Source of the DNA: SMWC01 sp045561055
GTDB lineage: Bacteria; Pseudomonadota; Gammaproteobacteria; Steroidobacterales; Rariloculaceae
Assembly: GCA_045561055.1 (NCBI GenBank)
Contig: JBJKYL010000012.1
Coordinates: 1 to 50,194, forward strand
Length of the DNA: 50,194 nucleotides
Direction: 5' to 3'
Part shown: one piece after another, positions 47,901-50,194 of the stretch
Position numbering within the stretch: the first letter of the stretch is position 1
Layout: the number at the start of each line of letters is the position of its first letter
Notes under the pieces: generated by a model
The model's input: the letters and a program-made list of their open reading frames with translations, nothing else
Database searches by the model: none
Told to the model about the DNA's origin: nothing
Program-made: the position numbers and the translations under genes

Positions 47901-50013
47901 TTGGCACGGCAGACCCCTATCGAGCGTTATCGCAATATTGGCATCATGGCTCACATCGATGCTGGCAAAACGACCACTACTGAGAGGATCCTTTTCTACA
48001 CCGGTGTGTCTCATAAGATTGGAGAGGTACACGATGGCGCGGCAGTCATGGACTGGATGGAGCAGGAGCAGGAACGCGGGATAACGATTACGTCAGCCGC
48101 CACAACCTGTTTTTGGAGGGGCATGGATGCGAGCCTGCCCGAGCATCGTATCAACATTATTGACACTCCCGGTCACGTCGATTTCACAATCGAAGTCGAA
48201 CGTAGCCTGCGCGTACTCGATGGTGCGGTTGCGGTTTTTTGCTCGGTTGGTGGCGTCGAGCCACAGTCGGAGACCGTCTGGCGTCAAGCTAATAAATATG
48301 GTGTGCCCCGAATGGCGTTTATCAACAAGATGGACCGCACTGGCGCCGATTTTTTTCGTGTCGTTGAGCAGATAGCTGAACGTTTGAAAGGATCGCCCGT
48401 CGCACTGCAGATACCTATCGGCGCTGAAGAAAAATTCGAAGGCGTAATCGATCTTGTGAAAATGAAAGCTATCATGTGGGATGACGCAACCCAGGGTACC
48501 CGGTTCGAGGAGGAGGAAATTCCCGAGAACCTGATTGATACTGCAGCTGAGTGGCGGGAGAAACTTGTTGAGTCTGCCGCAGAAGGTGACGATAAGCTGC
48601 TGGAAAAATTTATCGAAGATGGTGAGCTTACTGATACCGAGATTAAGCGTGGCCTAAGGTTACAGTGCTTGGCCGGCGAAATTACACCGGTTTTGTGCGG
48701 GTCTGCGTTCAAGAACAAGGGCGTCCAGGCACTGTTGGACGCGGTCGTGGACTACATGCCGTCGCCTACGGAGCGCCCAGCTATCAAGGGTATTCTTGAA
48801 AATGAAACAGAGGCCGAGCGACCACCGGCGGATGATGCCCCGTTCTCCGCTCTTGCATTCAAAATTGCGACTGGACCCGTTTTTAGGAAATCTCACTTTC
48901 TTTCGGGTTTACTCAGGCGTGCTGAATTCTGGGAGATACAATATATAACGCGGCCAAAAGCAAGCGAGAGCGTATCGGCCGAATTTTACAGATGCACTCC
49001 AATGATCGTGAGGAGCTAAAAGAGGTTCGGGCAGGAGATATTGCTGCAGCCGTTGGTTTGAAGGAAGTCACGACGGGCGATAGCCTTTCGGACCTGAAAA
49101 ATCCCATATTGCTAGAACGCATGGAATTTCCCGAGCCAGTTATCTCCGTTGCTGTAGAGCCGAAGACGAAGGCGGATCAAGAAAAAATGGGAGTGGCTCT
49201 GAGCAAACTTGCGAGAGAAGATCCATCATTTCGTGTGCATACGGACGAAGAGTCGGCGCAGACAATAATTTCCGGAATGGGTGAGTTACATCTAGAGATT
49301 ATTGTGGATCGTATGAAGCGTGAATTCAGCGTGGACGCGAATGTTGGTAAGCCTCAGGTTGCCTATCGGGAAACAATACGCGCGCGCGTGGAGCAAGAGG
49401 GGGAGGGGGGGGGGGGGGTAAGTTCGTTCGCCAGACCGGTGGTCGCGGGCAGTACGGTCACGTTTATTTGCGTATCGAACCGAATGAGCAAGGTGCTGGT
49501 TATGAGTTCGCTAACGAGATTGTGGGTGGGGCGGTGCCGAGGGAGTATATTAATGCTGTCAACAAAGGCATCCAGGAGCAGATGGGAAATGGCGTGATCG
49601 CGGGTTATCCGGTTGTGGATTGTAAGGTTGCGCTCTACGATGGGTCCTATCATGATGTTGATTCTAGCGAAGTGGCATTCAAGATCGCTGGTTCCATGGC
49701 ATTTAAAGAAGGTGCAAACAAAGCCAAGCCCGTGTTGCTGGAGCCGATAATGCAGGTTGAGGTCGTTACACCTGAAGACTACATGGGAGACGTCAACGGT
49801 GATTTGAGTCGCCGTCGGGGTGTACTTCAGGGGCTCGAGGAGTCACCCTTAGGGAAAATTATCCGTGCCGAAGTGCCGTTGGCAGAGATGTTCGGCTACG
49901 CTACAGATCTACGCTCGATGAGCCAAGGGCGAGCTACTTACACCATGGAATTTGGTCAGTACTCGCGTGTTCCGTCAGGGGTTGCAGACTCGATTGTTAA
50001 GAGTCGAACTTGA
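47901..50013 (+). pseudogene. fusA: Elongation factor G, interrupted by three frameshifts
   Basis: This GTPase drives translocation. The TTG start is supported by GAGG 7 nt upstream, and 'GIMAHIDAGKTTTTERI' and 'NKMDRTGADF' are intact. The frame breaks three times: one extra base near 48873 (just before 'DPFLGNLTFFRVYSG' in the next frame), one extra base near 48934 ('SG' then 'DTIYNAAKSK'), and a 17-nt extra stretch at 49400-49418 ending in 14 G, after which 'KFVRQTGGRGQYGH' resumes. With these 19 nt removed the protein would have about 697 aa, the normal size. Conservation is high on both sides of every break, so sequencing or assembly error is the simplest reading; true inactivation would need another fusA. 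Confidence 0.9.
49405..49418 (+). repeat. Poly-G tract of 14 inside fusA
   Basis: Fourteen consecutive G follow GGGGA, in a place where the coding sequence needs only GGT-AAG. It is the longest homopolymer noticed in the window and the third frame break of fusA. A dark-cycle sequencing artefact or a gap-filled assembly join would both give such a tract. Confidence 0.9.
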
Positions 50014-50073
50014 TTGATCATAGGGCCGCATTTTTTGGCGGCAACTGTTTCAGATTTTTAGAGGAAAGGAATC

Positions 50074-50194
50074 GTGTCCAAACAAAAATTTGAGAGAACG
50101 AAGCCACATGTAAACGTGGGGACGATAGGTCACGTGGATCATGGGAAGACGACGCTGACGGCGGCGCTGACGAAAGTGATGTCGGAAAAGCATG
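50074..50194 (+). CDS. tuf: Elongation factor Tu, second copy, cut by the window end
   Basis: Only the first 121 bases are in the window. From the second base of the start codon onward they equal the first copy, but this gene starts with GTG and has its own upstream sequence with GAGGAAAGGA as Shine-Dalgarno. It follows fusA by 60 nt, the standard str-operon position (tufA in E. coli). The G1 motif 'GHVDHGKTT' is present. Confidence 0.95.
   Translation, partial: MSKQKFERTKPHVNVGTIGHVDHGKTTLTAALTKVMSEKH
50075..50194 (+). repeat. tuf direct repeat, right copy
   Basis: It is identical to 33487-33606 over all 120 visible bases. The repeat probably continues past the window edge along the gene. 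Confidence 0.93.

Noticed and set aside
48860..48940. Programmed frameshifting in fusA
   Set aside because: No slippery sequence or downstream structure was seen, three separate shifts would be needed, and EF-G is not known to use recoding.

Overview
The window is chromosomal DNA from a gammaproteobacterium, probably a free-living and perhaps uncultured aquatic lineage. The placement rests on three observations. Gene order runs rRNA, birA-coaX, tRNA-Tyr/Gly/Thr, tuf, tRNA-Trp, secE-nusG-rplKAJL-rpoBC and rpsL-rpsG-fusA-tuf, which is close to the Pseudomonas-type arrangement. There are two tuf copies. LpxK and outer-membrane lipoproteins mark a Gram-negative envelope. No transposase, integrase, phage gene or CRISPR array was seen.

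Layout. Positions 1-2671 hold the 3' four-fifths of a 23S rRNA gene with a roughly 115-nt intervening-sequence-like insertion in helix 45, then 5S rRNA and a terminator. Positions 2747-7076 (minus) carry a lipoprotein/FtsX permease/LolD-type ATPase trio. Positions 7404-14526 (plus) carry a glutathione transferase-like protein, an M61 peptidase, a two-gene ABC-2 exporter, a DUF2237 protein, plsY, birA and coaX. Positions 14834-19880 hold an exported methyltransferase-like protein, tRNA-Thr(TGT), a cupin, an MDR oxidoreductase, a DUF6152-like exported protein and a convergent M20 peptidase. Positions 20091-26670 form a tight six-gene unit: LVIVD-repeat secreted protein, 100-aa exported orphan, TolC-like lipoprotein, Tat-exported multicopper oxidase, glycerol kinase and glycerol facilitator. 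Positions 26730-32751 (minus) carry lpxK, a DUF2461 protein, an orphan solute-binding protein, a fumarylacetoacetate hydrolase-family protein and thrS. From 32961 to the end lies the translation/transcription super-cluster.

The most interesting points are these. (1) Two genes seem to start at non-ATG/GTG/TTG codons placed by a good Shine-Dalgarno sequence. One is the DUF2461 gene, where an ATT overlaps the upstream stop codon; the other is the M61 peptidase (CTG or ATT). (2) The 23S gene has an intervening-sequence-like insertion with a long terminal stem. (3) The six-gene unit joins a secreted copper oxidase and TolC-like protein to glycerol uptake and phosphorylation, behind a promoter-overlapping dyad. 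(4) fusA is broken by two single-base insertions and a 17-nt insertion that ends in 14 consecutive G, although the protein sequence on either side is well conserved. (5) The second tuf copy matches the first base for base over all visible coding sequence except the first base of the start codon.

The backbone genes would produce ribosomes, RNA polymerase and elongation factors. The blocks at 2.7-12.1 kb and 14.5-32.8 kb look like lineage-specific material placed between backbone genes that sit closer together in Pseudomonas-type genomes; that comparison is from memory of the known order, not from a computation.
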